Of a stretch of DNA of 64,000 bases, positions 40,345-52,000 are shown in pieces. This DNA is from Crotophaga sulcirostris. Its lineage: Eukaryota; Chordata; Aves; Cuculiformes; Crotophagidae. Where the stretch lies: NCBI GenBank assembly GCA_013397455.1, contig VYZB01000015.1, positions 695,963 through 759,962 of the forward strand. Direction: 5' to 3'. Numbering within the stretch: the stretch's first letter is position 1; the number at the start of each line of letters is the position of its first letter. The notes below the pieces were generated by a model. The model was not told the origin of the DNA and did no database searches. It saw only the letters and a list, made by a program, of their open reading frames with translations. The position numbers were made by a program, and so were the translations under genes.

Positions 40345-40908
40345 ATCTATCCTGCTGTACTCTGCACTGGTGTGGTCCCACCTCAAGTACTGCGTGCAGT
40401 TTTGGGCATCATGGTATAATAAGGGCATCAGACTACTGGAGAGTGTCCAGAGGAGGCCACAAAGCTGGTGAAGGATCTAGAGGGGAAATCGTATGAGGAG
40501 AGGCTGAGGGCACTTGGTCTGTTCATCCTGGAGAAGAGGAGACTGAGGGGGGAACTCATAGCTGTTTACTGCCTTCTCACAAGGGAAGGAGGAGAAACAG
40601 GTGTTGATTTCTTCTCTCTGGTGACCAATGATAGGACCAGAGGTAATGGCAGGAAGATGTACCAGGGGAGGTTTAGATTGCATATTAGCAAGAGGATCTT
40701 CACCCAGTGGGTGGTGGAGCACCAGAACAGCTGCCCTGGGAAGTATTCATGGCACCAAGTCTGCCAGTATTCAAGAAGCATTTAGACAATGCCCTCAGTC
40801 ACATGGTGTGAATGTTGGGAGTGTTCTGTGTAGGGATAGGAGTTGGACTCGATGATCCTTTTGTGTCCCTTCCAACTCGGGTGATTCTGTGATTCTATGA
40901 CTCCATGA
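40345..40908 (+). mobile_element. CR1 LINE, C-terminal ORF2 and 3' end
   Basis: The first frame reads [17 protein letters not shown], the conserved C-terminal domain of CR1 ORF2, followed with frameshifts by the LLE..QRR stretch. A typical 3' UTR follows (GGAGTTGGACTCGATGATCC, CCTTCCAACTC) and the octamer tail GTGATTCTGTGATTCTATGACTCCATG at 40880-40908. It is 5'-truncated. About 140 bp of unremarkable DNA separate its tail from the telomeric block. Confidence 0.92.
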
Positions 40909-41045
40909 TCTGCACGACTAGCTGAAAAAAAATCGTATATGTGCAGTGCAAACATGTGCTCTGTGTCTGGGAGCCCATGCTAAATCTCACTACCAAATGG
41001 ACTCAAGCTGTGAAGCTGTGACAGCCTCACCTCCTTGCCTGATCA

Positions 41046-42089
41046 TAACCTTAATGGTCCTAACTCTAACCCTAACCCTAATCGTAATGGACCTAATCCT
41101 AATCTTAAACCTAACTGTAACCCTTAACATAACCGTAACTCTGACGTTAATGGCCATAAACCATACCCTAACCCTAATGGCAGTCTAACCTTAACCCTAA
41201 TGGCTCTAAACCTAAAACTAACCCTAACCCCAAACCCTAATCCTGAACCTTAAACCTAACCCTAAGCCTTACCACAATTGTAACCATAATCATAACTGTA
41301 ACCATAACCATAACTCTAATAGCCATACACCTAATCCTAATGGCAGCCTAACCCTAATGGCCCTAAAACTAACATGGACCCGACCCCAACTCCAAATCCT
41401 GACCCAAACCATTACCCAAACACTAATGGCCCAAACCTAACATAAGCCCCAACCCAAAATTTAATGGCACCAAACCCTAACCCTAACCCGAATGGACCTA
41501 ATCCTAAACATATACCTATCCCTAAAAATAACCCTAACCCTAACCTTAACCCTAACTCTTACCCTCACCCTAATGGTAGCCTAATCCTAAACCAAAGGGT
41601 GCCTTAACCCTAAGCCAAAACTCCAAGTCTAAACCTAATTCTAACTGTAACCCTAACCCTAACACTAAAACTAAACCTCAACTTAAACCTAACCCCAACC
41701 CTTACTTTAGCCGTAATTGCACCCGCACCCTAATCTAAATGGTCCTAATACTACCTCTAACTGTAACTCCAATCCTAATCCTAATGGCCCTAAACCTAAC
41801 TATAAACAAAGCCCTAAGGGGCCTAACCCTAACCGTAACCTTAATGACACTAACCTTAACCGTAACCCTAATGGTGGCCTTATCATTTCCCTAACCTTAA
41901 CGGCCCTAACCCTTGCCCTAACCCAAACCCAAACTCTAACCCTAACGGCACCATAAGACTAAACCCTAATTGTAAACCCTAATGTAATCTAACTGTAACC
42001 CTAACGGCCCTAACTCTAAACCTAACCCGGACCCTAATCCTAATGTCACCATTACCCTATCCCTAACCCTAACCCTAATGGCCCTAAGC
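41046..42089. repeat. Degenerate interstitial telomeric block (CCCTAA on + strand)
   Basis: More than 1 kb is built almost entirely of CCCTAA and one- or two-base variants (CCTTAA, ACCATAA, TCCTAA, ACCGTAA), the vertebrate telomere repeat read on its C-rich strand. Pure runs are short (three or four units). An AATGG or AACGG word followed by C, T or A, most often in the form CTAATGGCCCTAA, recurs 18 times by my count, at uneven spacing. This suggests expansion of a compound unit followed by decay. Open frames in it (for example 41717-41956) merely translate the repeat. Confidence 0.95.
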
Positions 42090-42138
42090 CTGTCGCTCTG
42101 TCCTAGTCAGATGTCAGGAAGGTAGAAAGAAGAGTTGT

Positions 42139-42602
42139 CTACAATATGCTTTGAAATCTTGATACTCCCTCCAGCAATGGAAAAATAAAACTGAGGAGGC
42201 AACACAAGTTTACCCTAACATTTCTGAAGAGAAACACCATTATTGGACTGAACAGCCAGTTTTGTAAATCGTCCATGTGTGGTTTGGTCTGTAAGTTTTT
42301 TAACATTTGTTTGATTTTTACGTGAACAACAATCTGAACATTTCTTTTGATGTTCTGCCCACTGAAGTTAAAGTTCAGTGCCACATTGAGGTTATGGCAT
42401 ACAGGACAATGCAACATGGTACCATTCCTCCAGCTTCATCTTTCAATGTACGCAAGGGACAATGTTCTTCTGGCTGAAACTCCTGACTTATTATGTCAGC
42501 TGATAAGAAGTAAGGGTTATTACCTTGTACCTCAGGTCTTGTAAGGAACTTTGCTGTCCTCAAGAGCGACAAATTAGATAAGTTTCTTCTGTGAAAATGC
42601 AT
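42139..42602 (-). pseudogene. Protein-like reading frames, probably one frame-shifted coding relic
   Basis: Two overlapping minus-strand frames (42602-42375 and 42417-42139) meet around a cysteine-rich point; a single frameshift would join them. The second contains CHNLNVALNFNFSGQN, a lysine-rich helix-like part, then PHMDDLQNWLF and a hydrophobic segment. An LQNWL word followed by a hydrophobic stretch is reminiscent of retroviral transmembrane envelope proteins, but this is an impression and not a match. It ends about 50 bp from the telomeric block. Confidence 0.33.
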
Positions 42603-43481
42603 AATTTATTTATGCTACTATGGGAGGAAGGTAGTATCAAAGAAGTTGAAATCAGCTGAGAAATGTAGTTTCAATTGATATGATTTTGGAACGGATTTAG
42701 ACTGGCTTCCTGATAGCAGGCTGTATTTTTATCTTTATCTTGCATATTTTAAAGATTATACATATTATTAAGTAGCTGGTCCTAAAAATGCAGATCAATT
42801 TATACTCATAATTGAGTATACACTCAAAATGTCCCAATTAATAAATCAAGCACTGAACTAAATCTAGTCAGCAAAATCTACTTATGCTTTTTCAAAGGCA
42901 GATTAATTTACATACTATAGGGACTGTATTATTATGAAAAGCTGAAGGAAATCCGGATTTAGGTGGGGAAGTCTAAAGATGGGACAATTGGTTCGTCAAA
43001 GCTGTTTCAGTTTTAATTCACCCAGCTATTGGTTTGCTGCTAATATGGAAGAATTTAGTCTAGATTATTATTACTTTTTATCAGCTGGCAAGGAAAAGAA
43101 AAATACTCAGGAGTCAGTTGAGTCATCGAGATTGTGACAAACTATGGAGTAGAAATGATGGATTTGATCTTTATCAAGATTCTTTTGAATTCTAAACTTA
43201 CTCTCCAAAGTTCTTGCAGCCCCTCCCAGCTCAATTACACACAAATGCTATAGGGAGATTTCCGAAATGCAGTGTCACGAAGACACTGACTAGAATGATA
43301 TGTAGTGCAGCCTTAGGTGTCATCCCCACATAACAGAGTCTTCCAGTGTGATGCAACCTAGTGATAATTACCTTAAAGATGGCTCTTTTATCTGTTATGA
43401 ATTTGTGTTTAGGCAGAACCAAATGCCAGAGCTTGTAAATTCATTATTTAATAATTTACTTCCATATTGTTCTGCGTTATA
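42603..43481. other. Unique AT-rich DNA, no gene seen
   Basis: No gene or repeat recognised before the assembly gap. Confidence 0.5.
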
Positions 43482-44259
43482 NNNNNNNNNNNNNNNNNNN
43501 NNNNNNNNNNNNNNNNNNNNNNNNNNNNNNNNNNNNNNNNNNNNNNNNNNNNNNNNNNNNNNNNNNNNNNNNNNNNNNNNNNNNNNNNNNNNNNNNNNNN
43601 NNNNNNNNNNNNNNNNNNNNNNNNNNNNNNNNNNNNNNNNNNNNNNNNNNNNNNNNNNNNNNNNNNNNNNNNNNNNNNNNNNNNNNNNNNNNNNNNNNNN
43701 NNNNNNNNNNNNNNNNNNNNNNNNNNNNNNNNNNNNNNNNNNNNNNNNNNNNNNNNNNNNNNNNNNNNNNNNNNNNNNNNNNNNNNNNNNNNNNNNNNNN
43801 NNNNNNNNNNNNNNNNNNNNNNNNNNNNNNNNNNNNNNNNNNNNNNNNNNNNNNNNNNNNNNNNNNNNNNNNNNNNNNNNNNNNNNNNNNNNNNNNNNNN
43901 NNNNNNNNNNNNNNNNNNNNNNNNNNNNNNNNNNNNNNNNNNNNNNNNNNNNNNNNNNNNNNNNNNNNNNNNNNNNNNNNNNNNNNNNNNNNNNNNNNNN
44001 NNNNNNNNNNNNNNNNNNNNNNNNNNNNNNNNNNNNNNNNNNNNNNNNNNNNNNNNNNNNNNNNNNNNNNNNNNNNNNNNNNNNNNNNNNNNNNNNNNNN
44101 NNNNNNNNNNNNNNNNNNNNNNNNNNNNNNNNNNNNNNNNNNNNNNNNNNNNNNNNNNNNNNNNNNNNNNNNNNNNNNNNNNNNNNNNNNNNNNNNNNNN
44201 NNNNNNNNNNNNNNNNNNNNNNNNNNNNNNNNNNNNNNNNNNNNNNNNNNNNNNNNNNN
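43482..44259. other. Assembly gap (778 N)
   Basis: A run of N with unrelated unique sequence on the left and relic LINE sequence close on the right. The long frames that span it are artefacts. Confidence 0.98.
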
Positions 44260-44554
44260 TCTTTTATTCCCCAGGTGTTTATTTCTTCCTTTTCTTAAAG
44301 TTAATATAAATATTTTTCTTTCTCCATCCCTTTCAGGTTTCATCTACTCTCGCTGAAGTATAGAAGATAATCACTTACAATTCAAAGATTTCTTTAATTT
44401 ACAATACATTTTTTCAAGCCTTCTGGCTTAAATATACATAAATTTCCTGAATACCTAAATATTCTCTGAGGTATTCTTATTCTAGCCTGGCTTATGTTCA
44501 CATCCCTTTGTTGTTAACATCAGTTTTGCAAAGCATCTTATCACTATTAAAATT

Positions 44555-44970
44555 TTTGTGAAAAAAGAAGTGAAAAACCCTGGGATATTTCTGCCTTTAC
44601 TATGTCATCTGTTAATAGCTTGCCTTCTACATAAAGCTCAAGACATTTTACTTTCCTTTGTCATGCCCTCTAATGTTTTGATATATTGTGTTTTCTTTTT
44701 TTTTAAAACTTCCTTTTTTTTCCAACTATCCTTTGCTACCTTATTATCCATTGTTGTATTTTACACACGTACACTTATTCATTCCTGGTTCTCTCTATTT
44801 GTGCTTCTGTACTACTTTTGTAAACATCCTACATATTTTTCCCCGTTTATATCTTTTAGGCAATCTCAGAGAGTTCCCTGTGAGCCCAAATTAGTTTTAC
44901 TACACTTCCTTTTTGGAATTGGTGTACTTGCAATCCCAAAAATAATTTTTCCCTTCCCCAGGACTTTATT
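44555..44970 (-). mobile_element. Ancient CR1-class LINE ORF2 relic
   Basis: Read on the minus strand, the part around 44580-44650 gives an EGKLLTDDIVKAE-like stretch, the signature of the CR1 linker just before the reverse transcriptase (consensus-like G.L.TDD.EKAE...FF). The preceding part gives a highly decayed stretch with lysine-rich words in the expected order. The match is closer to the old CR1 copies known from turtles and crocodilians than to young avian CR1. The copy is full of stops. Confidence 0.5.
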
Positions 44971-47112
44971 TACCAAATACTGAGTTTGTTTTAAGTTCAT
45001 TGTCAATAATTTCTTATTCTTTCTCTTGCTTACTAAGAAATCATGAATTCTAAAGAAATGAAAGCTACAGTTGCAGGAACTACAGTTTTGAAAAACATGG
45101 GGTTTTTTTTTTTTTCAGTGTTCCCGCTGGGGCATCACACTACTGGACAAGATTAATCTGCCATGGTTGGTATTTTGTAATACGAAACATAAGAGAGAAA
45201 GAGGATATTCTACAATGTGATAGTCAGTTGAAAAGTGCTAACTCGGCATTATGAAAGATCATCTCAACAGAGACTAATAATAAAATGGCCTTCTATTTAC
45301 ATTGTAGTTATTTTGCCATATGTATTAGGAAGAATATTATTTCTCTTCTTATTGAAATGCAACCATTCCAGAGTGGGCAGACCGCAAGAATGCCCTATAT
45401 TTTAAGACTGAAAGCAATAGAGACATTATCAGGAAGGATGAAATATCTTTTGTGAAAAAGTGTCATTTGCAATTCCCAATTATTATCTTTGAAACTGAGC
45501 AAGCGTTCACTTACTCCTTCTGAAAATGGATATTATTTATTGATAATTCATATTAGAAAATGCGTTTTGTATTCAAATGTACTGTAATAATTAGAATTTG
45601 AAAGCAGTGTAATTTCCTCTAAATGTTGAGTGAGAATTCATAACTGAATTTGTAAACAGGGGTATTATTGCTGGCTGGGAACACATGAACTCCTGGAGAA
45701 CTTACAATACTTCACTCTGGGAATGGAATTGAAGGGTTAAGAGACAACCATGTAGCTTATGGCAATTCCTGTACCTTAGGATATGACCAGGCTCTCTGTC
45801 TCACTATGTGAAAAATTTATTTATGAGCAAAAGGCACTGACATCCTTTATATGGAACTAAGAATTTATTACTAGCCCAGTTAATGTTTTAACAGTCTAAC
45901 AATCCAAACTATCACAGAGAATCTTCATCAACAGTATTTTTAATATTTTTATATTAAGCCTTCCTAATATCTCCCTCTCATTCATCGGTATTGTGCTCAT
46001 CCTTTCAATGACCCTCTGGGTCCAAGGTTGACTCTTCAGTATTTCTGAAGAAGAATGGGGAAGGGAGGCCTATAACAAGACATCAGACTACTGAGGTCCT
46101 TGTCAGATATTCATAATATGGGTTTCTTCCTCAGTCTTGCATCTGCTTGTATTCACTTCTGTACGTTTTCTTCACACAGACTTCTTATATGTTGCTTATT
46201 ACAATTGTTTCCAGACTATTCAATTTTTCTGCTTGCCTATATTTTTTTGTGTCGCTTTATTCGTGAGGCTGCATTTGTATAATGATCACTTGTTGACAAT
46301 TGTTACTGGTATCTGGGAGCTGCTAAGGGGAGCTCAAATCATCCTTCCACTTTTTGTTCTAGAGTCCTAGACTGTTCAATCCACATAGAATAACTCCTTG
46401 TTATTATGACCTAAAACTAAGCCAAAGTGAATTTTGACAATATTTACCTCACTCCTAGGCAATTGATATGATGGCTAAGCCATGCCAAGACAAGCCCTGG
46501 CAAATCTTCAGACGTAGCACTGTAAGGGCAATAAAAAAACCTGTGGTCTTTTGTCAATAATGATAAAATTCTATTTACTAGGCTACTCTCTGTCTCGATG
46601 AAGCGAATGTGATGTGACTCTACTCCTAGCTTGACCCAGTTAATGGCTATTAAATGAATCTGTGTCACACTTTCAGTTCTTTTCTGTCTTATATGTGGTT
46701 CACCTTCTATATTTGGTCTAATAGCACTGATATTCCTCAATTTCCTCAGTTTAAAATGCAAATAATGCTATTTCATGGACAGTAATTTGTAAAGTAATTT
46801 TGTAGCTCTTGAGAATGTGTGCCTTATTAGCTACTAATATTACCAAATTACTAGTATAGGGAAGGTTCTAAAATAAGGTTTTTTACCTCTGTTTTAGACA
46901 ATTATTTGGTAGGATATTTAGAAGTATTAGCATAATCTTTTGCCTTTCTAGTAGCTATGCATGTTTAAGGTACCAAGAGAATTGATGGAGCTCTGGGAGA
47001 CACAGCATACATTGCAGCTGACTGATTTTATTTGGGAGTTCTGAAACAGGTAATAATAACAGAGCAAGTCTGTTGAATCACTTTGTCATACTGTACTAAT
47101 TTATCTTGGGTA
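44971..47112. other. Unique AT-rich DNA, no gene seen
   Basis: No gene or repeat recognised. Open frames are short or T-rich shadows. Confidence 0.5.
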
Positions 47113-47310
47113 ATGGAACTGCAAATTGTGGTATGTGCTATAATTTTTTGGCAGCTATAAAATGCATTTTATCTAAATATTCGGCAAAGAAAAGATGAGA
47201 AACCTTAAATCCTCATCTACTGTAGAATTAGTTATTACTTCTCATCTTGCCTTCGGCGATGAAAATCAGCCAAGAGTCAGATGGGCACTATTAAATTTCT
47301 ACGGCAAATG
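47113..47310. repeat. Unnamed dispersed repeat, copy 1
   Basis: This segment aligns over about 190 bp with 48862-49052, in the same orientation, at what looks like roughly two thirds identity. Shared blocks include TTTTTTGGCAGC, AAAATGC, GATGAGAAAC, AATCCTCAT and TCTCAT.TTGCCTT.GGC.ATGAAAATCA.CCAAGA. No known family recognised. Confidence 0.65.
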
Positions 47311-48861
47311 TTTCTGCTGAAATGTTTCTCAAACCTCTCAATGGTGCCATGCGAACAGTTAGAAAGACACGCTACTAGCAGACACAGGGTTACTGAGCTG
47401 TGGTGAGATCAAGCAGTTCTACCTCACCATACTAGTAAGAAAATCAGCTTTAAGGGAAGGAAATGGAAAAGAGAAACCATGAGCAAGTAAAACAGAGGAG
47501 AGCACAGGCTCATGGAGAGCTGTCTGTGCCTACAGAGGACTGTGTGAAGTAACTGCTGCTGCAGTTGTGCTTTTGTAGAGGGAGGTGGGGCCCTGTGGCT
47601 TGATCTGTGTTTTGTGTGGAGAGTTCCACCAGGGAATATCTAAGGGACAGGGGTTTCACTCTGTGTTTAGCTCTGCATCTGTTTTTCCTTCTGATCATGG
47701 ATAAAACTGGAAAGGAAGGACTTCCATGCTGACACTCAGAGGGCTAAATTTCCTGCAGTAAGTGTAGAGGGCCTTCTAGATGATGCAGGTTCAATTCTGG
47801 GTGAAGATAAAGCCTTTTTGTCCTTTCAAAGCTTCGGGAGAGTTAACCCATTAAAGCCATGAAACAATTTACAGTTAGTATGCCAATGGACTAGGAAAAA
47901 AAATGACTGATTTTATTCATTAGGCAACCACAAGAAATACTGTCATATTCTCTGTAGAAACAAATGTCTCTCTGATCTCTAATGGTTCCAAGTTAGAGTC
48001 TGACTTACAAGATATATATGTCATCTTTACCAGTTATACTAGTTTGCTGTTATATCTGCACTACTATACAGATTCTAAGTGATTTTATTGAGTAATTATG
48101 CTCAATGTGTCACATACACAAGTACAGCAACCTTTCTGATAATGAACATCAACATTTTTAACAAAAGAAGCAACTAGAACAGAGCACAAGAAGACGTTTT
48201 AAAAAATGCTTGAAATCAGACCTGAAAAAATACCACCTCTGTAGCTATAAATGCTGGTTGAAACACAGTGTGCTCTCTTTCCATCTCTTCTCAGCCTCCT
48301 CCGATTATGAAGGCAGTTCTACTGAATCATTAAAAGAGAAGGGCTTAGCCTCTAGTTTCACACTGGTAGTTTGTTAAAAGGAAGGGCTCAGCTAGTGTTC
48401 TTACACTAGTGCTTAATGAGCTGATATGTCTATAATCAGAGGAGAGAAAGGTACCAAATGTACCTATAATGTTACATGAGTGAGTTATTAACAATTTTTA
48501 GCTATAGCGTTCGCTACATTGGAGTAGAATCAATGAGATGACATACACTTAGCAATACGGTATTTATATGGAAAGCAATCCTGAAATATAATTGGTAATA
48601 AAAGATCTATTACTGCCATATAATATGTTAACTATGTTAACAGGGTCTGAACACTGAATTGGTGAATGATATAAGTAGAAGGTAATAATTAAGAAGTCAG
48701 AGTTTAGTATAGTTATATTCACAGACAAGTGTGGATATGGAACCCCTCCCAAAAGTCTGACTGCTTGCAGTGGACCTACACATGCTGACTCAGGGTGAGA
48801 TAGGGTCATGTCATAGGCAATTTTTAAGGTTATTTTCTATTTTATTCTCTATTTTCTGCAG
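47311..48861. other. Unique DNA between the two repeat copies
   Basis: No gene or further repeat recognised between the two copies. The stretch is AT-rich apart from a slightly GC-richer part at 47.5-47.7 kb. Confidence 0.45.
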
Positions 48862-49052
48862 CAATAGAGCTGGAAATTTTAGCACATGCTGCAGTTTTTG
48901 GCAGCAGCAAAATGCGTTTCTAAAATATTCACTAAGGAGGATGAGAAACACTGAATCCTCATTTACTGAGGGGTTTGTTATCACATCTCATGTTGCCTTT
49001 GGCCATGAAAATCATCCAAGAATAAGACGGCTACTCTTCTGTTTACTATTTC
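48862..49052. repeat. Unnamed dispersed repeat, copy 2
   Basis: Second copy of the segment at 47113-47310, about 1.75 kb away in direct orientation. Similarity fades at both ends without visible terminal repeats or a tail, so it could be an old segmental duplication or two insertions of an undescribed element. Confidence 0.65.
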
Positions 49053-52000
49053 ATGTATTTCTTCCATAATTCTTATAAAAATAAATTGTATCCTGTGATG
49101 GGTAGTTCAAAGCTCATATCAAGCAATACAGAGTTAATAAGAAGCATTAACTCACTGTAACAGTGAGTGGCACCAAACTGAGAGGGAGATTCTAAAGCAG
49201 GAAAACATTACACAGCTGGGAAGAGACTAGATGACAGTCACCCTAAATCTTGAGGAGGGCATCTGGCTAACAGAAGTCTCTCTTGGAGACTGGTTTTTCA
49301 TGTTTCTTCACTGTCTGGTTGATGGATCAAATTTTCGTGACTATTAGCCCAATTGGAGACTGAGACAGTTTTGCTTTTGGTTCTACAATTTATTGTGTGA
49401 TTTCAAAATTTCTGCTACCAATTTCCAAGGAAGCTCACAGAGCAAAGAAGTTGTTATGGGAGAAGCTAAACTGATATAACTCTCGTAGACCAACCTGCAC
49501 CTGGGGCTGTGATATCTTAGCAAACTCCCTGGTATCTGTAAGGGTGATTAAAAAGCATCTGCAAACCTCAGTGTTACAGCTGTTTTCATTTGTAATGCCC
49601 TGAAGCCTAGAGCTGAGGTCCACAGGTGACACATTCATTCCTCAAAAGCAGCCAGTTACACCCCAGACTACCTTGAAAATAGGATCACTGATGACCTTTG
49701 ACTAAAATCAGAGGACAGAGTTGCTGCCTTTTGAACTCACCACACAGATGGTAAGTGAGGAAAGAATACGTTGCTTTCTGGATTTCTCCTGACCTTCCTA
49801 CATTCTATCAGGACAGCATTTAGGACAGAACTAAATGAAACTTCATAGATGTCAGGCTGAATTTCCTCTTTTACCACCACGGGAATCTTTCTGGTTTAAC
49901 AGGTCAAAAATTAATGCTCTAGATTGGAAACACTTGTCACAGAATTGCAGCCAAGAACAAAAAAGCAAGTTCCTTGCCAATGTTGTTAGCTAGTGAAGAT
50001 GGTTAATAAAAACAAGCACAGCAGCATTAGTGACTTCCCCAAACTACTCTTTAGAGAGCACTCTTCTGGGGCAGTCTTGATTTTTGTCAGGCTGGGACAG
50101 AAGGCTTAATAGGAGGGAACGTATTGCAAAAATAATCCACTTGACTTTTGCTAAGCCACTAAAGCAGTCAGCCATAAAAGAACGCTTTTGAAATGCTGTC
50201 ATATTTATAGTAACATGCCATATATTTAAGTAGCAGAGGAGTCATAAAGCAAGCGCAAACATAAGAGTTTTGAAGCAGAAACTAAATTAGGCTTAACTAA
50301 GTTATTTCCTCCCATGATTTTTACACGACTTCCCATGACTGCTTCTTTTGTCCAAGGAATTTACCTCAATCTCAGGGTTGTATGAACTCACCTGAACAAA
50401 ACCTTCCATAGACAATTCAGGAACAATATAACATCACCTCATAAACAATTATTTTGAATATATTTCCTAGTCCTGTGAACACAGAAAAATTTTGAGTATG
50501 TAAGACCTAAAAGTCCTTCATCCACATAATCTAGTTGGTGTAGATTTGCAGGTTTAGGAGTTCTTTTTGAGTGCCAGGTGGATATCACCTTTAGGAAAAA
50601 CAAGACAAGGAATTGTCTCTGGATTCAAGTAAATTACTTCTTTTTTTCCACCCTAAATTTAGTCACGTTCACTTTATACTCATTTGTTATCCTTTTGTTC
50701 TGCTAATGCATATCATTATAGTCTCTGTTAGGCTAGGCTGAACAAATCTCCTTTTCCCTCATCATCCTAGTGACCATGATCTGCAACAATTCTAGTTTGA
50801 CTGTATCTTTCTTAAGCACGGCTGATTGCAATTATGCTGAGAATCCAGATCTCTCATTTTAATTTAGTTTCTCTAATTAAAATTTAACTGGCTCAATAGA
50901 TCTAATCTTCCACCGGGTAATAATTTGGAGTCCGCCAGAATTTGTATAACCCAAACTCAGAAACAGATCTTAAAGATCTTGTCTTCAGCCAGGTCCAGGA
51001 TTTTGCTCTCTGATCTCTCTAAATGGTGTCAGTCGGAGTACTCAAGGGTCCTCTGTTCCTGGTACTCTATGATGCCCTATCTATTTAAATATTTACATAA
51101 TTGATACATGACTGCTTAACTGGTAAATTGTTTATTTTTTATATATAATCTTCTGTTTAAATAATGGAATTTTTCATTCATTGATAACTCTATTACTAGA
51201 TCTTGGAAATGGCAGATTTTTAAAAACAACAGAGAAATGCCATGTTTTGGAATGGTGTTAGCTAGTTGATTTACAAGCTTATAGTCAAAAGAGTGCTTTC
51301 TAACACAACACACTGACACTGTGAATTCAGAGCAATTGACTTTTTCTGACCTGAAACAGGATGATGTCTCTTGGTCAACTCTTTCATTTTGTTGTACCAT
51401 GGGAAGATAGCTGAGTGGCAAGATGAAGATTTAACTCCTTCTGTTCTGCAGAGAATGATATATTTAAAACCTTGTCTGGGATTGACAAGGACTATGGGAG
51501 AATGAAGAGCCAGAAAGCTGGATCATTGTGTTACAGAGAAGAGAGAGTTTTGGCTCAGGAGGGAGCTTGCTCTCTGATGATTGGTCCAGTACTTGGGAGC
51601 ACTTACTAGAGTGGTCAGATGTCGCTGTGTGCCACTCCTCCTCTCTCCTTTGGATGTCTGGGTGCAATATCTCTTTTTCGAGTGTGTGCATTCCCCAGCT
51701 AGTGCTTAGATCCACTTTTTGAAGGATAAGACAAGGAATGACTGTGCTTGCACTGGAACAGTCAGCTTGGCATGTTCCTCACTGGAAAAGGGTGAGAGAT
51801 GGTGCAGGCTCATGTTTTGCTGGCAAAGTTACATGAGAATTAGTTACGTGCAAAGAGTGGATTTTAGAGTCTTAAGTCTGACCTGAAGAAAGGAAAGCGG
51901 TATTTTCTGGCATTTCCCAGGGTTATGGTGGTGTTGTGTCCAGTTTCTAGACGTAGGTGTAGACATGAGCTCTGAACTGCCCTGATTTTATTAGGAGAGG

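Noticed and set aside
41717..41956. 79-codon frame rich in Asn, Pro and Thr
   Set aside because: A direct translation of the telomeric repeat.
43348..44343. Long open frames of 280-316 codons on both strands
   Set aside because: They consist almost wholly of the 778-base N gap; no real sequence supports them.
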